Shown: one piece after another, positions 22,690-33,578 of the stretch
Position numbering within the stretch: the stretch's first letter is position 1
How the letters are laid out: each line of letters starts with the position of its first letter
Assembly (NCBI RefSeq): GCF_042453785.1
Contig: NC_091667.1
Location: 12,366,001 to 12,430,000, forward strand
Length of the DNA: 64,000 nucleotides
DNA from: Malus domestica
Lineage: Eukaryota > Streptophyta > Magnoliopsida > Rosales > Rosaceae
Direction of reading: 5' to 3'
Program-made: the position numbers and the translations under genes
Notes under the pieces: model-generated
Databases searched by the model: none
What the model was told of the DNA's origin: nothing
What the model saw: only the letters and a program-made list of their open reading frames with translations

Positions 22690-22972
22690 CCCACATGTCA
22701 TCACTGTGGTGAATTGGGCCACATTCGTCCTAAGTGTAGGAAACTTCACTTTAGGAAGAATGATACTTTGAAGAATCAGGTAGATCGACTAGTCAATGAA
22801 GTCAACAGAATTGCTCAACTTGTGTAGTCATCCAATATGGAAAGTGTGAAGCCTCGTTCCAAATGGATTCAGAAAGTTTCCAACAGATGCCTTGTCGCTC
22901 AACGCTCTCTATGCCACCAAACCAAATGTATGGTATCTTGACAATGGGTGCTCTCGTCACATGTCTGGGGAT
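22690..22972 (+). pseudogene. Copia zinc knuckle and protease relic
   Basis: CHHCGELGHIRPKC near 22696-22737 is a CCHC nucleocapsid knuckle. WYLDNGCSRHMSGDK near 22931-22975 is the protease active-site region, where the usual D-S-G reads D-N-G, a change that should inactivate it. Confidence 0.85.
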
Positions 22973-23239
22973 AAAAATGTCTTCCTATCTCTTTCACCTT
23001 TCAATGGCGGTGACGTTGTTCCTGGTTTTCCTCAGCTCAAGAATGTTAGTTATGTAGAAAGGTTAAAGTCAAGTCTCACTAGCATTAGCCAATTATGTGA
23101 TGAAGTGGCGGATGAAGTTTACTTCTCTAAGAAATGTTGTCAAATTATGGACGAACACAGAAAGAATATTCTGGTTCTTCCTAGATTTGGAGACAATTCT
23201 TACATTCTTGATGCTTCAAATGTTGGTGATTCCCCAAAA

Positions 23240-23945
23240 TGCAACAATTGATGATGTTAATGTGTTGTGGCATAAAAGACTTGGTCATGTTAACTTAAAA
23301 AATCTTCAAATATTGTCTAATCGTGAGGCTGTTATATGCTTAGCTCATATTTCAGTTTCTGACTCCTATGTTTGTGGATCTTGTCAACTGGGAAAGCATA
23401 CCAAAATGGCTCACAGAAGACTAAATGATATTGCTACTACCAAGCTTATACAATTAGTGCATATAGATATTGTTGGTCCAATTCAAACATTGTCTATTGA
23501 AAGGAATAAGTATATTCTAGTAATTATGGATGACTACTCCATATATACCTGGATGTGTTACTTAAGGGAAAATTTATATACTTTTCTACAATTCCTCAGC
23601 GTGTACAAAGTACTGCTAAATGAATCTCTGACCAATCGACCTTCTCTTGTCAGAATCAGAATTGATCATGGCATTGAATTTGAGAATGCTTTGTTTGATG
23701 AATTCACCTCAACCAATGGCATCAAACATGAATTTTCAGCTCCTACCATTCCTCAACAAAATGGGGTTATTGAAATGATATCGTGTTCTGATTGAGATGA
23801 CTAGGGTGATGTTAAATTGCAAGAATCTGGCAAAATACTTTTGGGCCGAAGCCATGAATATTGCATGCTACATTTCAAATCGTGTGTTTCTCAGGCCAGG
23901 CACTAATGTGACTCCTTATGAACTCTAAAGAGGTAAAAAGACAAT
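23240..23945 (+). pseudogene. Copia integrase relic
   Basis: LWHKRLGHVNLKNL and CGSCQLGKHTK form the HHCC zinc finger. HIDIVGPIQT, RIDHGIEFEN and PQQNGVIE then give the D-D-E core. A frame break occurs near 23790, after which FWAEAMNIACYISNRVF-like sequence continues to about 23930 in another frame. Confidence 0.85.
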
Positions 23946-24399
23946 ATTTAAGTATTTCCGAGTGTTTGCTATATTCTGAGAGATCGAGAACACCTAGCCA
24001 CGTTTGATACTAACTGTGATGAAGGAATCTTCTTAGGGTACTCCAACAACAACAGGGCATATAAGGTCTATAACCTACGAATGAAAACCATCATAGAGTC
24101 CATGTTAAAGTTGATGAACTCTATTATTCCTCTTGCTCCTGATGCTGAAAATGTAAATTTCTTCTCTCCTCACACGAACTATAATAGTGGTACTTCTGGT
24201 CAGTTAGAAGAGCAGTAAAAAAGTGACATAGAAAGTCAATCTAGCTCAAATCAAGATTCTTGTATCATGTTTAAGGATAAGCCAAAGTGGGCCTAGGGTC
24301 ATTGAGTTTAGGAAATTGTAGGTCCCGTTGACCAAGGCATTAGATCTCGAAGACAACTAGTTGAATAAGTTACAAATGTTTGCTTTGTCTCCCAGATTG

Positions 24400-24658
24400 T
24401 GCCTAAGAATTTTGAAGATGCCAATTGGGCTGGATGCATTGATGATCGAAATAGTACTTCTGGATGAGCTTTCTTTGTTGTGAACAATTTGGTTGCTTCA
24501 CACAACAAAAAACAAAATTGTGTGTTGTTATCTACTGCCAAGGCAGAGTATGTGGCTACCGGGAGCTGTTGCACTCAATTAATGTGGATGATGCAAATGC
24601 TTAATGACTATGGTATCTCTCAATCCACATTTCTTATTTATTGTGACAATATGAGAGC
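24400..24658 (+). pseudogene. Copia RNase H relic, interrupted by insertion
   Basis: The frame gives DANWAGCIDDRNSTSG, then VLLSTAKAEYVATGSCCTQ and LIYCDNMRAI, the copia RNase H signature. One stop replaces a residue near 24465. The protein sequence breaks at 24658 and resumes at 34098 (DISKNPVQH), with AGAGC duplicated on both sides of the inserted element. Confidence 0.9.
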
Positions 24659-25172
24659 TATTTGTACCATACTTGACCAATCCCGAAACTACTGAGCACT
24701 GGTCAACGCTATACCGTCAAGGACCCAGAAGAGTTTCCTTCCAACCAGGAGGCCAATCACAGCGCGACACGTGTCGACATCAGAAACCAATCAAGCGCGA
24801 CACGTGTCAACATCAGAAGCCAATCACAACACGACACGTGTCAATGTTAGAATGAAACTAGAAACTCTCTTATATAAATAAAGATCATTCTCTCACAATA
24901 TTTCTTAATGTCATTTGTACTAAATCATTCACTAGTACTCACAAAATGAGAGCTTGAACTTACGTACTTATGTAAACCCTTCACAATTAATGAGAACTCC
25001 TCTACTCCGTGGACGTAGCCAATCTGGGTAAACCACGTACATCTTGTGTTTGCTTCCCTGTCTCTATCCATTTACATACTTATCCACACTAGTGACCGGA
25101 GCAATCTAGCGAAGGTTACAAACTTAACACTTTCTGTTATACCAAAGTCCTCACTGATTTTGTGCATCAATA
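24659..25172 (+). repeat. 5' LTR (514 bp)
   Basis: Homologous to 33579-34092 and 18442-18956. The first dinucleotide is TA rather than TG, fixed by the duplicated AGAGC and the alignment to the other LTR. Confidence 0.94.
24766..24880 (+). promoter_or_regulatory. LTR promoter: three GACACGTGTC palindromes upstream of a TATA box
   Basis: GACACGTGTC lies at 24766-24775, 24799-24808 and 24833-24842, spaced 33 and 34 bp, with CCAAT motifs between. TATATAAATA follows at 24871-24880. CACGTG is the core of G-box/ABRE elements bound by plant bZIP and bHLH factors, so light, stress or ABA control of the element is plausible but untested. Confidence 0.75.
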
Positions 25173-25192
25173 TTTGGCGCCGTCTGTGGGAA
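25173..25192 (+). promoter_or_regulatory. Primer-binding site region of the Tat-type element
   Basis: TTTGGCGCCGTCTGTGGGAA directly follows the 5' LTR. The TGGCGCC start fits pairing to a tRNA 3' end. I cannot say with certainty which tRNA. Confidence 0.7.
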
Positions 25193-25209
25193 CGACACTT
25201 ATTCCTACT

Positions 25210-26753
25210 CTCTTCAGCTTTACCAAGCTAGTTTCCACCATTCGTACACTCTTTTTTTACCAGGCATCCCTCTCCAACATAGGGAGCGAAGGAAGCCACA
25301 TCACACAGAATGACACCCCTTTTGCACCTAGTGCGAAGCAACAAAAGAATGAAGGAAAGAAAGTTGCTCTTTAAGCTAAAGTCGATGAGCTAGAAGCTCA
25401 GAACAACAAGATAGCAATGAATAATGAGGTCTTCCAGGAGCAGTATGAGAAGCTCTTTGAGAAGTTCCACGAAACTAGGTGTACTCAAACACGCGAGCTC
25501 GTTGCCCTTGTGGACATTAACCATCATCTGGGTGCCCCCCAACACGGAGGGTCACCTCCCTTCGACATGGGTATCCCTGATGAGGAGCGAGTTAATCATC
25601 AAAACATTGATCAACATGAGACTTCTCTCAACCCAGATGCTTCGACCCGAAGTAGAAGAAGTGGAAGAAGACACCTCCTTGCATAAGGGTTGGAAGGATT
25701 GAAAGCCGTTTATCGTGACTGCCGAGATTTTCAGATCAATGACCCAATGGTTTCTGAAAGATTTGGTCCCCTTCCACGACCTAGGCCAGCTGCCAATCTA
25801 GGGAAAGAACGACAGGTCCCAGAGGAACATGAAGGTACAGGGGACTTTGAGGTATTCTGATAGACTTACCCTAGAAGTCAGTACGGCGAGTCCAAGAAAA
25901 AACCACACGCCTTTGCTCAAACTTTCCTACTTCCAAGAGGCGATGGAGACTTACGAAACAAAATTCCAATGGTACATGACTCCACTCAGGACCCCCTTAT
26001 CCTACAGCTCATTGAGGAAGTAAACAAGTTGAAGGCCGAACGTCAGGCCGAGATACCTGACTGAAACCAACCCAGGCCTGGCTCTCTCACAAGAAGGATC
26101 CTCGACACCCCCTTCAAGCAAAGACAAAACAAAAGCTTGGTTTACAACTTTATACTGAAATAGAGGACCCAATTGACCACCTTAACCTCTTTGAGTCCAC
26201 CATGGCATATCAGATGCACACCGACGAAGAGCGATGTCTTCTCTTCCCCTCCACCCTCTCTGGCGGAGCTCTAAACTGGTATTGCCGTCTTCCACTTGAG
26301 ACAGTAGACTTATTTGAGGAATTGAGGAAACTGTTTGTCTCTCAACACATCTTCCAGACCGATCACTTGCATTCTGTAGATGACTTGTAAACTATTCGCC
26401 AGAAGCCGGACGAGTCACTACGAGAGTATGCCGGTCGCTTCAGTCATGAGTATTCTCGCTGCGCTGAGGCAGATGACAAGACTGCCCTCAAGGCCTTCAC
26501 GGCAGGCCTACGTGATTGTTTCTTCAAGTACATGATCAATGCCAACACTTGGAAGACTTACTCTGAGGTGATGGCACAAGCTTACAACCACGCCTCCGCT
26601 GAAGCAAGGACATACCAAGGGAACCCCCATATGGTTAACCCCTATCAACAAATGGGAAGTGGAAGTCAAGTTCTACCAAGTAAGGAGATATTGGCCATTC
26701 AGACACCCATTGCATCATCTCATGCCTCATTTAGCTACTCGCTAAGTCACTAA
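25210..26753 (+). pseudogene. Gag relic of the non-autonomous Tat-type element
   Basis: The N-terminal part (25370-25690) has a coiled-coil-like stretch (VDELEAQNNKIAMNNEVFQE). The gag core follows from about 26160: LNLFESTMAYQMHTDEERC, GGALNWYCRLPLE, then a stop at 26387, and SLREYAGRFSHEYSR. It ends near 26750. At least two stops and one frameshift block translation. Its core is colinear with the minus-strand gag at 7029-6610. Confidence 0.88.
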
Positions 26754-27420
26754 ACGTATCTGTCTCTTGGTAAGAGGAAAGATTTTTACTCTCAGCAAGC
26801 CCATTACAATAAGAGGGATAAAAGTTCGTATCAAGACAACCAGGGGTGAACGTACCATCGACTATTATGACTATGAGGCAAAGTTTCACTTTTTCAAAGT
26901 GGAGGACTAGGTACTGAAGGAAATGCTATTATAAGAAGGCATACACATTACAAATGTTTTGACTTTCAATCGCTTGAGATCTTTTGTCACATAAGCCATT
27001 CGGCAAATATTTAAAGAAGAGGGAATTCAGACAACTTCTTCTAAGTCTTTTGCGTTCCTAGCACTGGAACACTTAGTCTACGATGACCTACCCTTATACT
27101 CTAACTCAGAGCTTCAACATGCGTACTTTGACACAAAGTATATGATACTAAGTGTTACAACTAACATGGTTCACATATCAAAAGCATAGATCCCTTCATG
27201 CATAGCAAAACATTCATAAGCATCACTCATATCAATCAACATAAGCATTATACATTCCAACACATTCATCTATAAACATCATACATTCCAACACATTCAT
27301 ACATAAACATCATACATTCCAACACATCTATACATAAGCCAACTGTGCTTCGAAAGGGTTCAACATACTTTGTGTCTTCGACACTTGCTACAATGTGCCT
27401 CGACACCTTGCCCTTATTCT
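26754..27420 (+). other. Deleted-pol junction region
   Basis: A few hundred bases of scrambled, stop-filled sequence replace the roughly 4-kb pol of the autonomous copy. 27180-27340 carries short direct repeats built on CATACATTCCAACACATTCAT. No domain is recognisable. Confidence 0.65.
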
Positions 27421-28160
27421 CACCAACCAGGTGATGAAATGTGAAGAATGAACTTATCTTCATGCCACCAACCAGGTGATGAAATGTACAACCCGTACTC
27501 TCCTTCATGCCACCAACCAGGTGATGAAATGTACAACCCGTATTTTAATATCATTTGGCAACTTGCCACTTATGCCACCAACCAGGTGAAGAAAAAACTC
27601 ATCTTCATGCCACCGACTAGGTGATGAAATGTACAACTCGTACTTTCATTCATGCCACCAACCAGGTGATGAACTGCACAACCCATACTCTAATATCATT
27701 TGACAACTTGCCACTCATGCCACCAACCAGGTGAAGAAGGAACTCATCTTCGTGCTACCAACCAGGTGATGAAATGTACAACCCGTACTCTAATATCATT
27801 TGGCAACTTTCCACTCATGCCACCAACCAGGTGATGAAATGTACAACCAGTACTCTAATATCATTTGGCAACTTGCCACTCATGCTACCAACCAAGTGAA
27901 GAAGGAACTCATCTTCATGCCACCAACCAGGTGATGAAATGTACAATTCGTACTTTCCTTCATGCCACCAACTAGGTGATGAAATGTACAACCTATACTC
28001 TAATATCATTTGGCAACTTGCCATTCATGTCACCAACCAGGTGAAGAAGGAACTCATCATCGTGTCACCAACCAGGTAATGAAATGTGATGAAAGGTGAT
28101 GAAGGAACTCACATTCGTACCACCAACCAAGTGATGAAAGTAACTCACCATTCATTCCAC
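27421..28160 (+). repeat. Tandem array of CACCAACCAGGTG units spaced 35/45/65 bp
   Basis: Core starts at 27421, 27466, 27511, 27576, 27611, 27656, 27721, 27756, 27821, 27886, 27921, 27966, 28031 and 28066. Spacings are 45, 65 and 35 bp in a recurring order that gives a 145-bp higher-order unit over part of the array. Each core is a mini-hairpin (CACC/GGTG). Confidence 0.92.
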
Positions 28161-28409
28161 CTACCAGAAGACGAGTGGTACAACTTGTACATGTGAACTC
28201 CTAGCATTCACAAATAATAAAAAACCCTCAAGCTTGACAACTCAACTAGGGGAGCACTTATGCCCAACAAGAGTCATAGTTACCAACAAAGTCTTATTGC
28301 AAGCCAACAACAACTTCAATGCATGGCATACGAAGATCAAGCTATTTAGCCCTCTTGCATCTGCTTCAAATATTTCCCCTCTGTAACAATGCAAACACTA
28401 CAACTCGTA

Positions 28410-29150
28410 GAAAGCTTCACACTCTTGATCAAGACAGTGTGAAGCAAAACCAATTTATGGTACCAACAAGAGCTTCATTAAAGAAGTTCAACCACAATTC
28501 TCAAAAGCTTCACACACTCTTGATCAAGATAGTGTGAAGCAAAACCAATTTATAGTGCCAACAAGAGGTTCATCAATGGAGGGCAACCACAATTCTCAAA
28601 AGCTTCACACACTCTTGATCAAGACAGTGTGAAGCAAAACCAATTTATGGTGCTAACAAGAGCTTCATCAATGGAGGGCAACCACAATTCTCAAAAGCTT
28701 CACACACTCTTGATCAAGACAGTGTGAAACAAAACCAATTTATGGTGCCAACAAAAGCTTCATCAAAGGAGTTCAACCACAATTCTCAAAAGCTTCACAC
28801 ACTCTTGATCAAGACAGTGTGAAGCAAAACCAATTTATGGTGCCAACAAGAGCTTCATCAATGGAGGGCAACCATAATTCTCATAAGCTTCACACATTTT
28901 TTATCAAGACAGTGTGAAGCAAAACCAATTTATGGTGCCAACAAAAGCTTCATCAAAGGAGTTCAACCACAATTCTCAAAAACTTCACACACTCTTGATC
29001 AAGACAGTGTGAAGCAAAACCAATTTATAGTGCCAACAAGAGCTTCATCAATGGAGAGCAACCACAATTCTCAAAAGCTTCACACACTCTTGATCAAGAC
29101 AGTGTGAAGCAAAACCAATTTATGGTGCCAACAAAAGCTTTATCAATGCA
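28410..29150 (+). repeat. 95-bp tandem array with TTGATCAA-centred palindromes
   Basis: The motif GTGCCAACA (first copy TACCAACA) recurs every 95 bp from 28461 to about 29126, eight copies. Each unit contains arms of the GCTTCACAC type around TTGATCAA, with two mismatched pairs relative to the perfect palindrome at 29409. It is the inverted counterpart of 1-835. Confidence 0.93.
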
Positions 29151-29408
29151 GGGCAATTACAATTCTCAAACCTTCGAGGCAAATTCAAGATTGTTCGAAG
29201 CAAATTCAATTTATATGGTTCATCCAAACCTTCGACTACTACAAGTTGTGGCTTGCATCACAATCTCTTGCTCAACAGTGTGGAAGCAAAATTTGTATAC
29301 GTTGTCTCTCCCACATTTTCAAATTTCTAGTTTCCCAAAAAAAAAAAAAAAAAAAAAAGGAAATTCAACAAAGCTTCATCAATGGAGGACAATTACAAAT
29401 TCTCAAAA

Positions 29409-29442
29409 GCTTCACACTATCTTGATCAAGATAGTGTGAAGC
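29409..29442. repeat. 34-bp perfect palindrome
   Basis: Arms GCTTCACACTATCTTGA and its exact complement with no spacer. Same as 17169-17202 and 30044-30077; a near copy lies at 29519-29552. Confidence 0.95.
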
Positions 29443-29569
29443 AAAATTAATTCGTGGTACCCAACAAAGCTTCACCAACAAAAGCTTCATCAATAGAGGA
29501 CAACTACAAATTCTCAAAAGCTTCACATTATCTTGATCAAGATAGTGTAAAGCAAAATGAATTCATGGT

Positions 29570-30150
29570 ACCCAACAAAAACTTCAACTCCAAAGCTTCA
29601 CCTACAAAGCTTCAACTCCAAAGCTTCACCTACAAAAGCTTCACCCACAATAGCTTCACCTACAAAAGCTTCACACACAATAGCTTCACCCACAATAGCT
29701 TCACCTACAAAAGCTTCACCCACAATAGCTTCACCAACAAAAGCTTCACCCATAAAAGCTTCACCCACCACAAAAGCTTCACCTACAAAAGCTTCACCCA
29801 TAAAAGCTTCACCAACAAAAGCTTCACCTACCACAAAAGTTTCACCCACCACAAAAGCTTCACCCATAAAAGCTTCACTAACAAAAGCTTCACCCACAAA
29901 AACTTCCCCCACCATAAAAGCTTCACCCACAAAAGCTTCCCTCACCACAAAAGTTTCACCAACAAAAGCTTCACCCACCACAAAAGCTTCACCCACAAAA
30001 ACTTCACCTACAAAGCTTTAACATAAAAGCTTCACCTACAAAAGCTTCACACTATCTTGATCAAGATAGTGTGAAGCAAAATCAATTCATGGTACCCAAC
30101 AAAGTTTCAACCTCAAAGCTTCACCTACAAAACTTCACCTATAAAGCTTA
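29570..30150 (+). repeat. 15-bp AAGCTTCACC array
   Basis: About 30 units of AAGCTTCACCYACAA with small insertions of ACC or CCACCA. Because the unit is a multiple of 3 and lacks stops, all frames stay open on both strands for up to 190 codons (for example repeats of KASPT). These are by-products of the repeat. A TA run follows at about 30149-30174. Confidence 0.92.
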
Positions 30151-30174
30151 ATATATATATATATATATATATAT

Positions 30175-30713
30175 ATTTTTTGGAAATTCGAAAATTCAAA
30201 AATTTGAAAATTTGAAAATTAAAAAAAAAAATTGCCTAGGCCTTCTCTTCTTTGGGCCTAACAACTTTCATAACAAATATATATGAAAGAGGAGTTTTGG
30301 GCTACCACTTAGAAAGGAAAATGGTGAAGTTTTGTTACTTTGGAAACTTGGCTACTAACAAGACACCTCATTCGTCAACTCCCTTGACCGGAGACTTGGG
30401 GACTCCTACCATATGCTACTGCACCTTGATACTCGGAAGTCTCACGACCACTTGGATTTTTTTAAGTCTCCAATCGAGAAGTTTTCCTCACTCGGGAAAT
30501 TAAGAGAGCACTACCTCAACCTACATGCTTCACTCACAAAGCTTCAACATACAAGATTCAACAAAAGGAAAAATTCAAAGAACTTAGTGAAGAAGGCCTT
30601 GGTGTATTTAACACAATACGTTGAAATGAAGCAAAGCTTGTTTATTGATATCTCCGATAAGTTACAAATATGTACATATACATGAATCAAAATAAACAAA
30701 CAAGAGGGAGCAT
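30175..30713 (+). other. Spacer shared with 17730-18145
   Basis: AT-rich then unique sequence colinear with the plus-strand half element upstream (for example GGGCCTAACAACTTTCATAA at 30255 and 17809). The colinearity ends near 30640, where this copy enters the antisense cassette. No gene is seen. Confidence 0.7.
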
Positions 30714-31387
30714 TCACAAAGGTTGCTCAGGAGAAGTTTTAGCAGTCGGCAGAGCCCCAGAAAGATAAGGCACCAGAGGGTGATTATTCGAAGCCTCAGT
30801 ACTAGGCAGAACCCCAGAAGGAGAAGGCACCGAAGGTTGATCATTTGGAGCTTTATTATGCGGTACAGCCTCAGAAGACGAAGGCAATAAATGTCTTTGG
30901 AACAAACCCACAAACCTCTGATAATCAAGTAAAATCTGACCATCGGATTCCTGCAGCTGGTCGAGCTTCATCTTCATGTTTGTAGCATAGTCACGTGCTA
31001 GCCTGTGCAACTATTTATTCTCATGCTTGAGCCCTCTGATATTCTGTTTGAGACTTATCACTTCAACCGCCAATGATTCAACTTGGCGGGTTTGAGCAAA
31101 TAGGCATTAGGCCATATTAGACACAGAACCTGCACACTGAACACTGAGAGCCAGAGAATCCTTAACAGCCAACTCATCAGACCGTTTGGAAAGTAGTCTG
31201 TTATCTTTGGGAGTGAGAAGGTTCCTAGCCACCACTGCAGCGGTTATATCATTCTTCATCACAGAGTCCCCAATGGTAAGAATACCAGTAGGGAATAAGA
31301 AGGATGGGCGCCATATATTGTCTTGAGAAGGCATAGCTACCTCTTCACCAAATTCAAGTCAAAATGACGGTCGGATGGGCCAGACAT
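30714..31387 (-). pseudogene. Antisense coiled-coil ORF (aORF) in the Tat-type element, decayed
   Basis: ATG at 31387 opens MSGPSDRHFDLN on the strand opposite to gag. A frameshift follows near 31345. The main frame then gives DNIWRPSFLFPTGILTIGDS, AAVVARNLLTPKDNRLLSKR and SVQCAGSVSNMA, then a stop near 31107. Beyond it come a coiled-coil stretch and QLQESDGQILLDYQRFVGLF, ending in a Pro/Ser-rich tail at 30714. It is clearly homologous to 11178-11803. The N-terminal FDLN resembles the start of DLN-type repression motifs, but the rest of that motif is not present. Function unknown. Confidence 0.78.
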
Positions 31388-31799
31388 TCTCAGAAATGAT
31401 GAAGGAGAAATGAGGTGCAATAAATCTCTGAAGTAAGGGGAAAATTCCTACAAGCAATAACTCTCTGAATGTACTTCTTGCACACAATTGGTGCCCTTAT
31501 AAAAGAAAAGGCAACATGACCGTTGGTTCAAAAATCGAAGAGGCACCACTCTCCGGTTTCCGAAGAGGCACCACTTTCCACACACAATATCAGCTTCTCG
31601 GGTACCACAGATAACTTTGCCAAAGATATCTGACAAAGTTTAGACACATAAATTTTGAAGGTCCAGTTACCCTACTATTACCCACAAGGGTAAAGGAACA
31701 ACACCACTACTTGATAACTAGAAAGTCCCAATGTGTGTCAACCTTTGTGCTCCGTGGCAAGGCAGACTGGCAAAAATGCCCAACCTTTACTCACATTCG
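31388..31799 (+). other. Upstream flank of the antisense ORF
   Basis: Holds one or two diverged copies of the 64-bp unit (around 31530-31575) and unique sequence shared in part with 11804-12000. Likely contains the 5' control region of the antisense ORF if it is transcribed. No clear promoter motif on the minus strand. Confidence 0.5.
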
Positions 31800-32270
31800 A
31801 GAAAACACTCCCAACAAGATTGCTTGCTCAAAAATCGAAGAGGCACCGCTCTTCGAATTTTGAGAGCCAGATTCCCAACAGGATTACTTTCTCAAAAATC
31901 GAAGAAATGCTGCTCTCCGAATCTCAAGAATCAGACTCCCAACAGGATTGCTTTCTCAAAAATCGAAGAGGCACCGCTCTCCAAATCTCGAGAGCTAGAC
32001 TCCCAATAGGAATACGTGCTCAAAAATCGAAGAGGCACCACCCTCCGAATCTTGAGAACCAGACTCCCAATAGGATTATTTTTTCAAAAATCGAAGAGAC
32101 ACTGCTCTCCGAATCTCAAGAGTTAGACTCCCAACAGGATTGCTTTCTCAAAAATCGAAGAGGCACCATTCTCTGAATCTCAAAAGCTAGATCCCCGACA
32201 GGATTGCTTGTTCGAAAACCGAAGAGGCATCACTCTCCGAACTTTGAGAGCCACATTTCCTTGGATAAAG
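31800..32270 (+). repeat. 64-bp tandem array
   Basis: AAAATCGAAG occurs at 31831, 31895, 31959, 32023, 32087 and 32151, with a variant at 32215: an exact 64-bp period over seven copies. Units include GAGGCACC, CTCTCCGAATCT and GACTCCCAACAGGATTG. The overlapping open frames are repeat artefacts. Confidence 0.93.
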
Positions 32271-33578
32271 CTTGTCTGCAATCTTCACACGCAACATCAG
32301 CTTTCCAGATACCACATACCACTTTTTCAAAGTGCTATGACAAAGTTAAAACACGTGAAGCTTGTAGCTCCCACTACATTGCTATGACCAAGAAGGGTAA
32401 ATGAATAACACTACTACTTGTTGTTAGGGAGACTCCTATATATGTCGACCTCCATCCTCCACAGCCAGGCAGACCTACAAATAAAAAAAAATGCTCAACT
32501 TTTCTTCACATCCGAGATGGCACTCTCAGCAGAGTCTATCAAAATACTCAGCTTCTTTTCCTCCTGATAATACCTCTGCAAACAAGCCACACCAGAGCAA
32601 GAATATCTCATATCATCAGGGTTAAAGGCAAAAGTATCCCATATCATGTTTTTTCCCTATCTTTTCCTTTGGCCTTGTTCTTACCTGTAAGACAAGGAGA
32701 AAGTGAGCAATTAGTTAGTACTTGGAATCAAGCTTCTAGTCAGGAACTGACTGCCTGAAACCCCTTGCCTGATTACTTACCTGGCATTGCTCTCGAGTAC
32801 TCATCTTCAACATCTTATGCTTCCAGAGAAGATACCACATCTGCCTGAGGAACAGATAGGGCAAGTGAGAAGGATACAAGAAAGCATGTGGAGACAAGCG
32901 TAACAGAACACGTGCCGATACATTCACTACTTTATCAATAGCAAAAGTATCTCATATCATCAGGGTCGAACGTACTCTAGATTTGATGGACTTGTTTTGA
33001 CCCTTAAATTCTTGAGTCAGCCTTATACTCTGGAGGAAACCAGAAAACCCTCAAGCCTAGTTCAAGAATAAACCTGTGGAAAGTTACTTCTTCAAAAGAA
33101 AAAGTATCTCATATCATCTCTTTTCCATTTGCTTCTCTTTATCCTTGTTGCTATTTACGACATAAGGAGAAAGAGAACAATCAACCGGAAGCCGAAGTCA
33201 AACCTCCAATCCAGGTTGCTTGCTTGGAAGTTTGATTGCTTACCTTGTTTGTTACCTCCTTCGGCAAATCTCCAAGCTCGGCAACTTGGGGGACTCCTAC
33301 TATAGGGTTTGTATCGCACTTGATCAAGCCTGAAACTACAAGTAAGTTTCAAGTGAAATTGATACATTACCTTGTGCATCTTCATCGGTTAAAGATACCA
33401 CCCCTGGATGAAGGAAAAGTACTTCTAGAGAAGATGCCACATCTAGATATGAGACAGATAAGGCAAGTGAAAATGATACCACACTTCAGTACTCAGAAGT
33501 TTCATGATTACTCAATGGCTTGGATCTTGCAAGTCCCCAACTGAGGAGCTTCCCTCACTCGGGAACTTAGGGGAGCAC
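32271..33578 (+). other. 3' non-coding region ending in the polypurine tract
   Basis: Contains several copies of the AAGTATCTCATATCAT motif (about 32607, 32632, 32945, 33105) and the block shared with 12390-12680 of the TR-GAG element. From 33296 onward it matches 18150-18441. CTTAGGGGAGCAC at 33566-33578 is the polypurine tract before the 3' LTR. Confidence 0.7.

Larger units (their letters stand above)
21511..24658 (+). mobile_element. Degraded Ty1/copia retrotransposon, 5' part (continues at 34093)
   Basis: TTGGTATAAGAG at 21515-21526 resembles the tRNA-iMet primer site TGGTATCAGAG. The order gag, zinc knuckle, protease, integrase, RNase H marks the Pseudoviridae-type (copia) layout with integrase before RT. 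Most of RT is missing: sequence jumps from integrase-side DNA near 24370 to the RNase H segment. The element is interrupted at 24658 by a later insertion and resumes at 34093 after a duplicated AGAGC. Multiple frameshifts and stops make it an old relic. Confidence 0.88.

Noticed and set aside
28410..29150. Could the palindromic 95-bp array be a CRISPR-like array?
   Set aside because: The whole 95-bp unit repeats, with no unique spacers, and this is a plant nuclear retrotransposon.
29454..30026. 190-codon Lys/Ser/Thr-rich ORF
   Set aside because: Product of the 15-bp tandem repeat; open on several frames of both strands.
31731..32176. Two overlapping ORFs in the 64-bp array
   Set aside because: The period is not a multiple of three, so the frame drifts through the repeat; no domain is seen.
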